DNA of 12,899 nt from UBA5734 sp964528645 (GTDB lineage: Bacteria > Bacillota > Clostridia > Saccharofermentanales > UBA5734). The stretch covers positions 1 to 12,899 of the forward strand of contig CAZGSR010000055.1 of the NCBI GenBank assembly GCA_964528645.1. Reading direction: 5' to 3'. A program made the position numbers and the translations under genes. Positions 5,746 through 12,899 of the stretch are shown piece after piece; the stretch's first letter is position 1; each line of letters opens with the position of its first letter. The notes beneath the pieces are model-generated. The model was not told the DNA's origin, made no database searches, and saw nothing but the letters and a program-made list of their open reading frames with translations.

Positions 5746-6752
5746 GCTTGCCCAGACGCCTGTTAGGCCAGACTGGGATTGAGGTTTCCCGGCTCTGCTA
5801 TGGGTCTCTGACCCTGGGGCCAGCCCAGGCCAACCTGTCCCCGGAACGTGGCGGTGAGCTCCTCACCCATGCCTTTGCCCGGGGTGTTAATTTTGTCGAC
5901 ACAGCCGAACTCTATGAGACATATCCCCACATTCGTGCTGCCTTGCGCAGCGTCGCAACACCTCCAGTCATCGCCAGCAAATGCTATGCCTACGATTGGG
6001 AAACTGCCCGACGCAGTTTTGACCAGGCGCGTCTGGCGCTGGATCTCGATGTAATCGATCTTTTCCTGCTCCACGAGCAGGAGTCCACCCTGACCTTGGA
6101 TGGACATCGTGAGGCGTTTGCCTATTTCCACGAACAGAAAGAAAAGGGCTTGATCCGTGCCATCGGCATCTCCACCCATGCCGTCGAGCCAGTCCGGGCT
6201 TTGACCCAGGCCAGACTAGGCCATGCTGATGCGCTCTGGCGCGATTTGGACATTGGCTTGTATCGCGAGGCGGATGTCATCCACCCCCTGCTGAATGGGC
6301 GCGGGCTGGGCCTGATTGATGGCACGGCCGAAGAGATGGTCCTGGCAACCCGCGCAGCAGCAGATGCCGGCTTGGGCCTGTATGGCATGAAAATGCTGGG
6401 TGGTGGCCATTTCCTCCACGAGTTCGACACCGCCCTGGCCTTTGCCCTGGCGCAGGACCAGGTGGCCGCCTATGCCGTTGGCATGCAAAGCGAAGCTGAA
6501 ATTGACATGAATATCGCCCTGTTCTCCGGCCTGACAGTCGATCCGGGCGATCTCGCTGCCACACGCAGCCGCTCGCGCCGCCTGGTTGTGTCTGACTGGT
6601 GCACCGGGTGTGGCGCTTGCATCGACCATTGCGCCGCACAGGCGCTGACCCTGTCTGAAGCAGATGGCCCAGTCAAGGTCGATCCAGAACGCTGTGTGCT
6701 GTGCGGCTACTGTGCCTATGCCTGTCGCGATTTCGTTCTCAAGGTGGTTTGA
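5742..6752 (+). CDS. Aldo/keto reductase with C-terminal 2x[4Fe-4S] ferredoxin domain
   Basis: A predicted cytoplasmic oxidoreductase of 336 residues; substrate unknown. The N-terminal two-thirds is an aldo/keto reductase barrel. The tetrad is visible as D53 and Y58 (in VDTAELYE), K80 (ASKCYAYD) and H111 (LLHEQ). The C-terminal 55 residues form a bacterial ferredoxin-like domain with two CxxCxxCxxxC motifs: C287, C290, C293, C297 and C318, C321, C324, C328. Such fusions are known in anaerobic bacteria and archaea, but their electron partners are mostly uncharacterised. Its ATG overlaps the ireB stop by 4 nt, so its synthesis is probably coupled to ireB. That is an odd partner for a PASTA-kinase substrate. 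No residue essential for either domain appears lost. Confidence 0.92.
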   Translation: MSLPRRLLGQTGIEVSRLCYGSLTLGPAQANLSPERGGELLTHAFARGVNFVDTAELYETYPHIRAALRSVATPPVIASKCYAYDWETARRSFDQARLALDLDVIDLFLLHEQESTLTLDGHREAFAYFHEQKEKGLIRAIGISTHAVEPVRALTQARLGHADALWRDLDIGLYREADVIHPLLNGRGLGLIDGTAEEMVLATRAAADAGLGLYGMKMLGGGHFLHEFDTALAFALAQDQVAAYAVGMQSEAEIDMNIALFSGLTVDPGDLAATRSRSRRLVVSDWCTGCGACIDHCAAQALTLSEADGPVKVDPERCVLCGYCAYACRDFVLKVV

Positions 6753-6808
6753 ACCGGCCTGACTGGTCACCCAGGCTACGGACAGCAGGGCATAAGAAAG
6801 GATAGACT

Positions 6809-7249
6809 ATGACGAGCACGAAACCAGAGCGATACATGGCCATTGACTATGGCGATGCCAGGATCGGGACTGCTGTCAGCGATCTACTCGGGATCACGGC
6901 CCGCGGCCTCGAAACCATCAACTGGAATGGCCGTGATTGGAGTTGGGCGCTGGACCGGCTGTCAGCCCTGATCGAGGATCTCCAGATCACCACGGTGATC
7001 ATGGGCCTGCCGCGTCGCACCGATGGCAAGGTCAGCGAATCTGAAACCAAAGCCAGAGCCATGGGTGAGGAACTCGCTACCCGGACCGGTCGTCCAGTCC
7101 TGTTCCGCGATGAACGTTATACGACCGTGCTGGCCAGCCGGGTGCTGCGAGAGACGGGCATTCGTGGCCAGAAACGAAAGGCTGTCGTGGACCAGGTGGC
7201 GGCGGAAATTATCCTGCAGGAATACCTGGAGAGCCGGCGCAAAGCCTGA
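6809..7249 (+). CDS. ruvX: RuvX/YqgF family Holliday-junction resolvase-like nuclease
   Basis: RuvX has an RNase H-like fold and is implicated in pre-16S rRNA 5' end processing in E. coli and in Holliday junction cleavage in some bacteria. The 146-residue product shows the expected acidic residues: D13 in AIDYGDARIG, E102 in RDERYTT, and D128 in VVDQVAAEI. The GLPRR segment (66-70) is also typical. The ATG follows AAAGGA (6797-6802) at 6 nt. A 56-nt gap separates it from the reductase, with a small hairpin (6757-6761 with 6772-6776) but no T-tract, so it is probably in the same operon as ireB. Confidence 0.94.
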   Translation: MTSTKPERYMAIDYGDARIGTAVSDLLGITARGLETINWNGRDWSWALDRLSALIEDLQITTVIMGLPRRTDGKVSESETKARAMGEELATRTGRPVLFRDERYTTVLASRVLRETGIRGQKRKAVVDQVAAEIILQEYLESRRKA

Positions 7250-7257
7250 TTTGAGTG

Positions 7258-7266
7258 TGATATAAT
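7258..7266 (+). promoter_or_regulatory. Extended -10 promoter for the DUF1292 genes
   Basis: TG (7258-7259), one base and a consensus TATAAT (7261-7266) form a complete TGnTATAAT element between ruvX and the first DUF1292 gene. The -35 region (about 7238-7243) is poor, as is common when the extended -10 is perfect. The leader to the ATG at 7323 is about 50 nt. Confidence 0.7.
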
Positions 7267-7322
7267 CAACAAGTCCTGTGATCTTATGAACAAGACTTTA
7301 ATCCCCCCAAGGAGGAACTCAC

Positions 7323-7703
7323 ATGTTGTTAGAAGAATTGATGCTGGATGGTCATGGCTGCGCAGGTTGTGATTCGGATTGTGGTGACGGCTGCGGCCAT
7401 GACCATGATCATGATCATGAGCACGGCAATGGCATCATCACCATGGTGGACGGCGAGACTGGTCAGGAATACACCTTCATCCTGGCTGATGATTTTGCCT
7501 TTGAGGATGACCACTATTGTGTCCTGATCACCACGGATGAACAGGAACCCGAGATGGTCATCACCCGCGTCGTCGAACTCGAAGATGGCACTGAAGGGCT
7601 GGTCAGCCTGACAGATGACGAATACGATCGTGTTTATGCCGAATACGAACGTCTCTGCGAGGAAGAGGACTATGAAAACGAGGACGACGAATCGGACAAC
7701 TGA
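7323..7703 (+). CDS. DUF1292 protein with Cys/His-rich N-terminus
   Basis: The 126-residue product combines a DUF1292 (YrzB-like) domain of unknown function with an unusual head. Residues 11-34 contain four cysteines (13, 16, 20, 24) and six histidines (11, 26, 28, 30, 32, 34), the latter in an alternating HDHDHDHEH run. This suggests zinc, nickel or another metal; which one cannot be told. The DUF1292 part (about 38-95) reads as an acidic beta-rich domain starting at IITMVDGETGQEYTF. The tail (105-126) is strongly acidic, and the whole protein is very negative. The ATG follows AAGGAGG (7309-7315) at 7 nt. DUF1292 genes commonly follow ruvX in Bacillota. Confidence 0.88.
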   Translation: MLLEELMLDGHGCAGCDSDCGDGCGHDHDHDHEHGNGIITMVDGETGQEYTFILADDFAFEDDHYCVLITTDEQEPEMVITRVVELEDGTEGLVSLTDDEYDRVYAEYERLCEEEDYENEDDESDN

Positions 7704-8025
7704 TTCCTTGCGGCCTGACCCGCGCGGTGTGATCAGCCGCAGCCGGGTCGCCAAGGATGATGTCCTTGCTGTCATCGTGGATGTCGATAATGGCCATGAG
7801 TATTACATGGCCTTTATCGATTCCTTTTCGATGAATGGCCGTGACTATGTCGTCATGTACAATTACGAACCGGATGATGGCAACCACCAGGATCCGGAGA
7901 TTGTCATCATGCGCGCTGAGCACCACGTGACGGGTGAGCAGTATTTCAAATCGATCAAGAACAAGACCGAGCTGGCCGACGCCTTTGACTTTTTCTACCG
8001 GCGCTTTGAAGAGGCTGGCGGCTGA
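7672..8025 (+). CDS. Second DUF1292 protein
   Basis: A 117-residue paralogue of the preceding gene without the metal-binding head. The basic, Ser/Thr-rich N-terminus (about 1-28) precedes a DUF1292 domain (about 30-88) from VLAVIVDVDNGHEYYMAFID to PEIVIMRAEH, then an alpha-helical tail (95-115). Function unknown. The ATG at 7672 lies inside the previous gene, giving a 32-nt overlap and suggesting translational coupling. GAGGAAGAGG (7659-7668) just upstream can serve as the ribosome binding site. The reading frame is open further upstream, but that part is only the other frame of the first gene. Confidence 0.82.
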   Translation: MKTRTTNRTTDSLRPDPRGVISRSRVAKDDVLAVIVDVDNGHEYYMAFIDSFSMNGRDYVVMYNYEPDDGNHQDPEIVIMRAEHHVTGEQYFKSIKNKTELADAFDFFYRRFEEAGG

Positions 8026-8040
8026 GAAAGGCCAGACATC

Positions 8041-8964
8041 ATGTTTGATGACCAATACCCTCTGTTTTCTCTTGCTGACCGCACCCGTTACCTGGCGCAT
8101 CGCCAACAGTCCCTGACGGAACTGGCCGATGCCAGTTTTGATGCGCGCTGGTCCTGGCATGAGGGATTTGACTACAGGGTGGTCGAGCTGGCCGGTTGTC
8201 TGTTTTTCATCAGCAATGGTGGCGTGTTTACGACACCACATATGTCCATGCCGCTGGGACCGCTCAACCAGGAACGCCTGCAGACGATTGTCGACTCTGT
8301 GGCGCCAGAATTCAACCGCCTCGGCTGGCCGGTCCGGATCCTCTACATCGACGACTGTTATGTCCCTTTGTTTGAGAATCTGCAGGGCTACCAGATCCGG
8401 ACCGCTTATGACCGTACGTTTTCGGACTACCTCTATGATGCCCAGAGTCTGCGCCAGCTCTCTGGCAAAGATCTCCATGCCAAGCGCAATCATGTGAACC
8501 GTTTCCTGCGCACCTATCCGGATTATCAATTTGCCCCACTGACATCAGCTGACTCACCTGAGGCACTCCGGCTGGTCCTTGACTGGTGTGAGGAGAAAGG
8601 CATCGACAGCAACGATATCACCAAAAGTGATTATCGCCCGGTCAAGATGCTGCTCGACCACTACGACGAGCTCCATCTCAGAGGCGGAGCGATCCGGATC
8701 GATGGCAAGCTGGTGGCATTCTCCATTGCTTCCGAACCATACAACCGGACCGGTGTCATTCATGTCGAGAAAGCCAAGGCTGAATACCCCGGCCTGTATG
8801 CGGCGATCAACAAATTCACGCTGGATGAGATCTTGCCGGATATCGACTGGGTCAACCGGGAAGAAGATCTGGGGATCCCCGGCCTGAGGAAAGCCAAGCT
8901 CTCCTATGGACCGAGCCGCCTGATCCATAAATATGAGGTTGTCCTGACGCATGGCGACGCCTGA
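8041..8964 (+). CDS. DUF2156 (phosphatidylglycerol lysyltransferase C-terminal-like) protein
   Basis: The 307-residue protein matches the DUF2156 family, two GNAT-like domains related to the catalytic C-terminus of MprF, which transfers aminoacyl groups to membrane lipids. Supporting stretches are YLYDAQSLRQLSGKDLHAKRN (about 136-156), EYPGLYAAINKFTLDEI (about 247-263) and EDLGIPGLRKAKLSYGP (about 277-293), all typical of the family. There is no membrane domain, so it is a soluble stand-alone enzyme; acceptor and donor are unknown. The ATG is 15 nt after the DUF1292 stop, with GAGAAAGG (8024-8031) as a modest binding site. It continues the same transcription unit and reaches into the leader of the CPBP gene. 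Confidence 0.87.
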   Translation: MFDDQYPLFSLADRTRYLAHRQQSLTELADASFDARWSWHEGFDYRVVELAGCLFFISNGGVFTTPHMSMPLGPLNQERLQTIVDSVAPEFNRLGWPVRILYIDDCYVPLFENLQGYQIRTAYDRTFSDYLYDAQSLRQLSGKDLHAKRNHVNRFLRTYPDYQFAPLTSADSPEALRLVLDWCEEKGIDSNDITKSDYRPVKMLLDHYDELHLRGGAIRIDGKLVAFSIASEPYNRTGVIHVEKAKAEYPGLYAAINKFTLDEILPDIDWVNREEDLGIPGLRKAKLSYGPSRLIHKYEVVLTHGDA

Positions 8965-8995
8965 GTATCCTGGATCTAACCAGGGGGCTCCCAAG

Positions 8996-9853
8996 ATGAA
9001 ACGCGAGTTTCGGCTCAGGACAATGATTGTTCCTCTGAGCATGATACTGGTCCACCTGCTGGTGATCGATATGGTCGCCAATTTCTATGCCCAATCCTAC
9101 CCATGGCTGAGCTCGCTTTTGGGCTGGCAGGATCCAGCTGCTGTGCCGGCAGCGTTGGACATCCAGGATCTCATTTTGCAGGACTACCCCCGGATTTCTG
9201 TTTTCTACGGGCTGATCCTGATTCCGTTGTACAGCCTGATCCTCTTTTACCGGAGGCTGAACCAGAGGGATGCCATCTGGTTGAAAAAACCGGATAAAAA
9301 AGACCTTCTGCCAGCCCTGGTTCTTTCGATCGGCCTGTTAGGCGTGACGAATCTGCTTTTCTCGGGGCTGATGTTACTTGGTGATTCTGTTCCGGCTGTT
9401 GAACGCCTGATGACGGACTACCTGGAACAAGCGGAGGCTTTTTCACCTGCACTTGGCTATGGTTGGTTGATCACCGGTATTACGTTCCTTGCACCTCTCA
9501 GTGAAGAGCTCCTTTTCCGCGGCATTATCCAGGGTGAGTTGCGCCGGGCCATGCCGGAATGGCTGGCCGTCGTTGTCCAGGCAGTCCTGTTTGCCTTGTT
9601 CCACATGCAGGCCATCCAGGTCCTCTATGTCTTTTTGCCGGCTCTGGCTCTGGGGGCGATGTATGCTGTGACCCGTTCGTTCTGGGTCCCTGTCCTGATG
9701 CATGTGGTGTTCAATTTCCTGGGCAGTGTTGTCCCGGCGCTGCTCAGCGGCCAGGAAAGCCTTAGCCAGGCCGTGGTCTGGATCGAAGTCGCTTTTGCTG
9801 TCATCAGCATAGGGGTGGTCTCCTACCTTCGCCATCAGCACCAGCGAGGTTAA
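8996..9853 (+). CDS. CPBP family intramembrane glutamic endopeptidase
   Basis: A polytopic membrane protein of 285 residues in the CPBP/Abi family (relatives of Rce1). These proteases cut substrates within the membrane and are linked to bacteriocin self-immunity, prenyl-protein processing or envelope stress. Motif 1 is EELLFRG with E170, E171 and R175. Motif 2 gives H203 in FALFHMQ, and motif 3 gives H236 and N240 in LMHVVFN, so the active site looks complete. I count about seven hydrophobic segments. I chose the ATG at 8996, 8 nt after AGGGGG (8982-8987). An earlier in-frame ATG at 8951 overlaps the DUF2156 gene and has no such site. Substrate unknown; a four-base gap (9854-9856) separates it from the next gene's start. 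Confidence 0.9.
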   Translation: MKREFRLRTMIVPLSMILVHLLVIDMVANFYAQSYPWLSSLLGWQDPAAVPAALDIQDLILQDYPRISVFYGLILIPLYSLILFYRRLNQRDAIWLKKPDKKDLLPALVLSIGLLGVTNLLFSGLMLLGDSVPAVERLMTDYLEQAEAFSPALGYGWLITGITFLAPLSEELLFRGIIQGELRRAMPEWLAVVVQAVLFALFHMQAIQVLYVFLPALALGAMYAVTRSFWVPVLMHVVFNFLGSVVPALLSGQESLSQAVVWIEVAFAVISIGVVSYLRHQHQRG

Positions 9854-9856
9854 ATC

Positions 9857-12811
9857 ATGCTGCGTTTTCTTCGCCGCCAGATCGGTTACCGCATCAAGAA
9901 ACGGACGTTTGTTGTCCTGGCCTTGTCTGTACTCATTACCGCTGCGGTGGCTGCCACCCTCTCTCTGGTGGCAGTCTGGCTGGCAGGCCCCGAAGACATC
10001 ATCTGGGTCTCTGTCGATGAATCTGGCCGGCAGACTGATATTTTGGGAACTGGGATCAATTTGGAGCATGCGTCCTCTGATAACATCCTGAAGGATGCCT
10101 CGTTCGAGCCGATTGCCTACAGGAAAATCCTGACAGTCTACGAAGGCGACGAACAAACGATCACGGTCGTGGATCCCATGATGGATCCGGCCTTTTACAG
10201 CGATGGATTTTTTGCGGGCGCTTCGGCCCGAGTCTTGTCCAATAACGCCGATGGTCTGTCTTTAAAGAAAACAGCAACCGTTTTGTCTTATCACAGCAAT
10301 CGCGTCGGGCCTTTCCAGTTGCTCCAATTACCCGCTGATCTGCCACCGGGACGGGAAATCCTTGGCTTTGCCGACAATGGCGAGGTGTCCATTGCCGTTG
10401 GCCAGTCAGGACTGGTTTTGCGCGGATTGTCTCAAACTCAGCCAGATGTGGTCGATGCCGGTACCCGTGCGGACCTGACGGATGTGACTGTGGTCAACCA
10501 GGGATTTCTGGTCGCAAGCAGCAGCGGTGAGCTGATCTTCTCCCAGGATGGGCAAGTTTGGCAGCCCTGGATTGAGGCTGGCCCATTCCCGTTGCGTGCC
10601 GTTGCTGCCAGTGAAGAAGGACTGGTAGTTGCGGTCGGAGATGGAGGGACCATTCTGGCCGGAACAGCACAGACGCTCGCCCCAGCTATGTCGACGACCC
10701 AGTCGAACCTGATCGATCTAGCCTACGGCAACGGCCTGTTCCTGGCCTTGGCCGAAGATGGCTCCATCTTGCGTTCGTCAAATGGAACTTTTTGGCGGAA
10801 AGTCGATCGTCCTGCTGCGGTTGGCCAATTCTGGCGAGCCCTTTCATATGCCGACGGGGTATTTGCCCTGGGCGGGGAAAACGGCCAGGTTGCGTTCAGT
10901 GAAAATGGCCTGCAGTTTAATCCAGCCAAAACCAGCCCGGCTGTTGCGACCGCCGATCTGCATCTGCTCTCTCGCAACCAAGTAATCGTTCTCGGCCGCG
11001 ACAACCAGTTCTACTATTCCAGCGATGGCGGACAGACCTGGTCTAAATCCGACATTGATCCGGGACTGGACAGCCGCCGCCTCGATGTCCTTGGTAACCG
11101 CCAAATCGTCAGTGCGGACGCTTCTGGCCAGATTGGCATTGCCCCCCTGGTGATCGAAATCACGCTCAGCCAGCCCTTGGTTGCAGGTAATTTTACGGCA
11201 GGCGACCTGCTTTTTCTGGAATTAACCAGCCAGGAGATCCGGACGCCGGACAGCTGGGAGGTTTTCGGTGCCAGGACTTCCGAGCGGACCTTGCTGTCTG
11301 TGCCGGATGAAAGCGGACTGGCTTCGATGCACTTGGCAGCGTCTGACACGGCAGCTGAAACGGATGCTGTTATCCTCTCGCAGTCCATTGATCCATCCGC
11401 GCTGATGCGACGCCAAGGGAGCGATATCTACACAATCGAATTGTGGATGCGCCAGGAGCAGATCCGGGATGCAGCGGTACAGATCTGGTTGTCAGGTGCT
11501 TTCCAGCCGATCGGCACCACGATCAATCATGTTGGATCAACCTGGAAAAAATACACCCATACATTCGTTGTTCCCAAAAGTGTGATCATAAATGCAGATT
11601 CGGTCCGGTTCAACATCAGTTTCTCTGGTGCAGGTGAATTATGGCTGGACAAAGTCTTCTGGGGTCAGCCTGGCCTGAGTCTTAATGGCTTGGATGCTTC
11701 CTTAAATGAAAGCATCAGGTCCATCCAGCCTCCGGTTCTGCGCCTGGCCTACTTGCCACTTGGTTCAGCCCACCAGCCATCCTTCCAGTGGGCCAAATCC
11801 CCCGGAAATGAAGCCCCCGTCTATCAGGATGATGAATGGACATACGAAGGTTCCCAGTCGCTCGCGCCTGCGCTGGAACTGGCTCGCGAGGCTGGTAGCA
11901 GCCCATGGCTCGTGATCCAGCCCGGCATGGGAGAAACGGAGTTGCTGGGGCTGATCGAATATCTGTCCGGGCCGATCACTTCCCCCTATGGCCATCTGAG
12001 GATGAACCAGGGGGAAATCCTGCCCTGGATTGAATCCATTGAACGCATTTATGTCGAATTTTCTGATACACAATCCCAGCTACAGACAGATAGCATGCGG
12101 ACCGGTTGGATCGACTGGATGATTGAGGTGATTCGTCAATCCCCCTACTATAATCAACTTAAGAACAAACTCATCCTGATCGATGGCATGTCCTATTCTG
12201 ATGGCGTCTGGCGTTCCTCAGCGGATTATCACAGTTCCCAGGTCATTGGACTGTACCAGGGTACGAACCAGAATGGCATCCAGCCTGCAATGGCAGCCTA
12301 TTTTGACCAGATGCCGCGCAATCCGGCCCAGACCAGCCAAGGCTGGCATGAAATCATCAGTGTAGCCAGTTTGCATGGCTTTGAAGGACTGCAGCCGACC
12401 ATGGCGGACCTGGTCCAGTTGCAGCTGGAGGAGCTTGGCAACAGTGCCGGACTGGTCAATCTCGACCTGCGTGAGCCATGGGACAAAGACTACCGCCCAC
12501 AAGATGCCATCGCCGCCCGGTTGCTGGCTTTGCCCCAGGATAGCCGCCTGCTTGCTGCAAGCAGCCCGGACAGTGATGTCAAAGCCTATGCTTTCACCGG
12601 CTCGTACGGCAGAAAAATCCTGCTCGCCAATCTGGCAACAATCCCAAAATCCATCAGGATCACGGGCTCCCTGGATGCAAAGGGCCTGCTTCTGACCGGC
12701 TATGACAGGGATGGCGTTCTCCTGAGGGAACGCACGCTCGCCAGCAGCCGGGAAACCATCAACATTCTACCTGGCGGCGTTGCTGTGCTGGAATCCAATC
12801 CGGAAGGTTGA
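9857..12811 (+). CDS. Membrane-anchored beta-propeller / GH51-like glycosidase-scaffold protein
   Basis: I do not recognise a named family for this 984-residue protein. A basic N-terminus and one helix (about 17-43) anchor it with the bulk outside. Residues 61-85 (ILGTGINLEHA to ASFEP) recall the start of arabinofuranosidase domains. Residues about 150-430 form a propeller: Asp-box-like motifs begin at 229, 308, 348 and 389, the last a canonical SSDGGQTW. Residues about 455-602 resemble a CBM4/9 module (PDSWEVFG at 464, GELWLDKVF at 593). Residues 606-880 look like a TIM barrel, followed by a beta-sandwich ending INILPGGVAVLE. Where a barrel glycosidase often has a NE pair, it reads YVEFSDT (732-738). 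It may therefore be a binding protein rather than an enzyme. GAGGT (9846-9850) precedes the ATG. Confidence 0.75.
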   Translation: MLRFLRRQIGYRIKKRTFVVLALSVLITAAVAATLSLVAVWLAGPEDIIWVSVDESGRQTDILGTGINLEHASSDNILKDASFEPIAYRKILTVYEGDEQTITVVDPMMDPAFYSDGFFAGASARVLSNNADGLSLKKTATVLSYHSNRVGPFQLLQLPADLPPGREILGFADNGEVSIAVGQSGLVLRGLSQTQPDVVDAGTRADLTDVTVVNQGFLVASSSGELIFSQDGQVWQPWIEAGPFPLRAVAASEEGLVVAVGDGGTILAGTAQTLAPAMSTTQSNLIDLAYGNGLFLALAEDGSILRSSNGTFWRKVDRPAAVGQFWRALSYADGVFALGGENGQVAFSENGLQFNPAKTSPAVATADLHLLSRNQVIVLGRDNQFYYSSDGGQTWSKSDIDPGLDSRRLDVLGNRQIVSADASGQIGIAPLVIEITLSQPLVAGNFTAGDLLFLELTSQEIRTPDSWEVFGARTSERTLLSVPDESGLASMHLAASDTAAETDAVILSQSIDPSALMRRQGSDIYTIELWMRQEQIRDAAVQIWLSGAFQPIGTTINHVGSTWKKYTHTFVVPKSVIINADSVRFNISFSGAGELWLDKVFWGQPGLSLNGLDASLNESIRSIQPPVLRLAYLPLGSAHQPSFQWAKSPGNEAPVYQDDEWTYEGSQSLAPALELAREAGSSPWLVIQPGMGETELLGLIEYLSGPITSPYGHLRMNQGEILPWIESIERIYVEFSDTQSQLQTDSMRTGWIDWMIEVIRQSPYYNQLKNKLILIDGMSYSDGVWRSSADYHSSQVIGLYQGTNQNGIQPAMAAYFDQMPRNPAQTSQGWHEIISVASLHGFEGLQPTMADLVQLQLEELGNSAGLVNLDLREPWDKDYRPQDAIAARLLALPQDSRLLAASSPDSDVKAYAFTGSYGRKILLANLATIPKSIRITGSLDAKGLLLTGYDRDGVLLRERTLASSRETINILPGGVAVLESNPEG

Positions 12812-12899
12812 AAAATACATTCGAACCCCAAAACCCCGGTGAAAGGCTCTTTGCTTATTACCGTGAAAGGTAGTGCAGAAATATGGCATGGGATCACCC
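12812..12899 (+). other. Right-edge stretch, probable start of another gene, unresolved
   Basis: After the stop at 12811 one frame reads LKNTFEPQNPGERLFAYYRER before a TAG at 12871-12873; a second frame then reads VQKYGMGSP from 12873. Both look protein-like. Candidate starts are the GTG at 12873 and the ATG at 12882 or 12888. No terminator is seen after the 984-residue gene, so the transcription unit may continue past the window. Confidence 0.25.

Noticed and set aside
8951..8995. Earlier ATG for the CPBP protease
   Set aside because: It overlaps the DUF2156 gene, has no good binding site and adds a polar Pro/Gly-rich stretch. The ATG at 8996 has AGGGGG at 8 nt.

Overview
The window is a low-redundancy bacterial chromosome segment of moderately high GC. 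Its gene set points to the Bacillota (Clostridia-like): an IreB (UPF0297) regulator, RuvX, two DUF1292 proteins, a Crh/HPr-like protein, strong AGGAGG-type ribosome binding sites and TGnTATAAT promoters. I cannot place it below class; a GC-rich Oscillospiraceae-like or Saccharofermentans-like lineage is only a guess.

Layout. Positions 1-240 hold no gene I can support, but carry two 52-bp tandem repeats plus a decayed third start and a weak terminator. Positions 244-408 form a regulatory leader: promoter, yybP-ykoY manganese riboswitch, and an intrinsic terminator whose left arm overlaps the aptamer's 3' end. It controls a P2A-type cation ATPase (440-3145). A separate extended -10 promoter drives secG (3266-3514), which ends at a near-perfect bidirectional terminator (3551-3579). 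On the minus strand lies a Crh-like HPr protein lacking the phosphorylatable histidine (3732-3962). It is divergent from mtaB (4058-5383), a tRNA ms2t6A37 methylthiotransferase.

Next, behind another extended -10 promoter and a structured leader, come ireB (5491-5745), a translationally coupled aldo/keto reductase with a two-cluster ferredoxin tail (5742-6752), and ruvX (6809-7249). The ireB-ruvX-DUF1292 order is a recurring Bacillota neighbourhood; here the reductase is inserted into it. A fourth promoter (TGnTATAAT at 7258-7266) precedes two overlapping DUF1292 genes, the first with a Cys/His-rich metal-binding-like N-terminus. They run into a DUF2156 (MprF C-terminal-like) gene, a CPBP intramembrane protease and a 984-residue membrane-anchored protein. 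That last protein looks like an arabinofuranosidase-type (GH51-like) scaffold with an Asp-box beta-propeller inserted and an altered catalytic motif. These last genes are closely spaced and probably form a cell-envelope transcription unit.

The best-supported special feature is the manganese riboswitch and terminator controlling an ATPase that would ordinarily be labelled a calcium pump. The least-explained feature is the 984-residue propeller/glycosidase-like protein.
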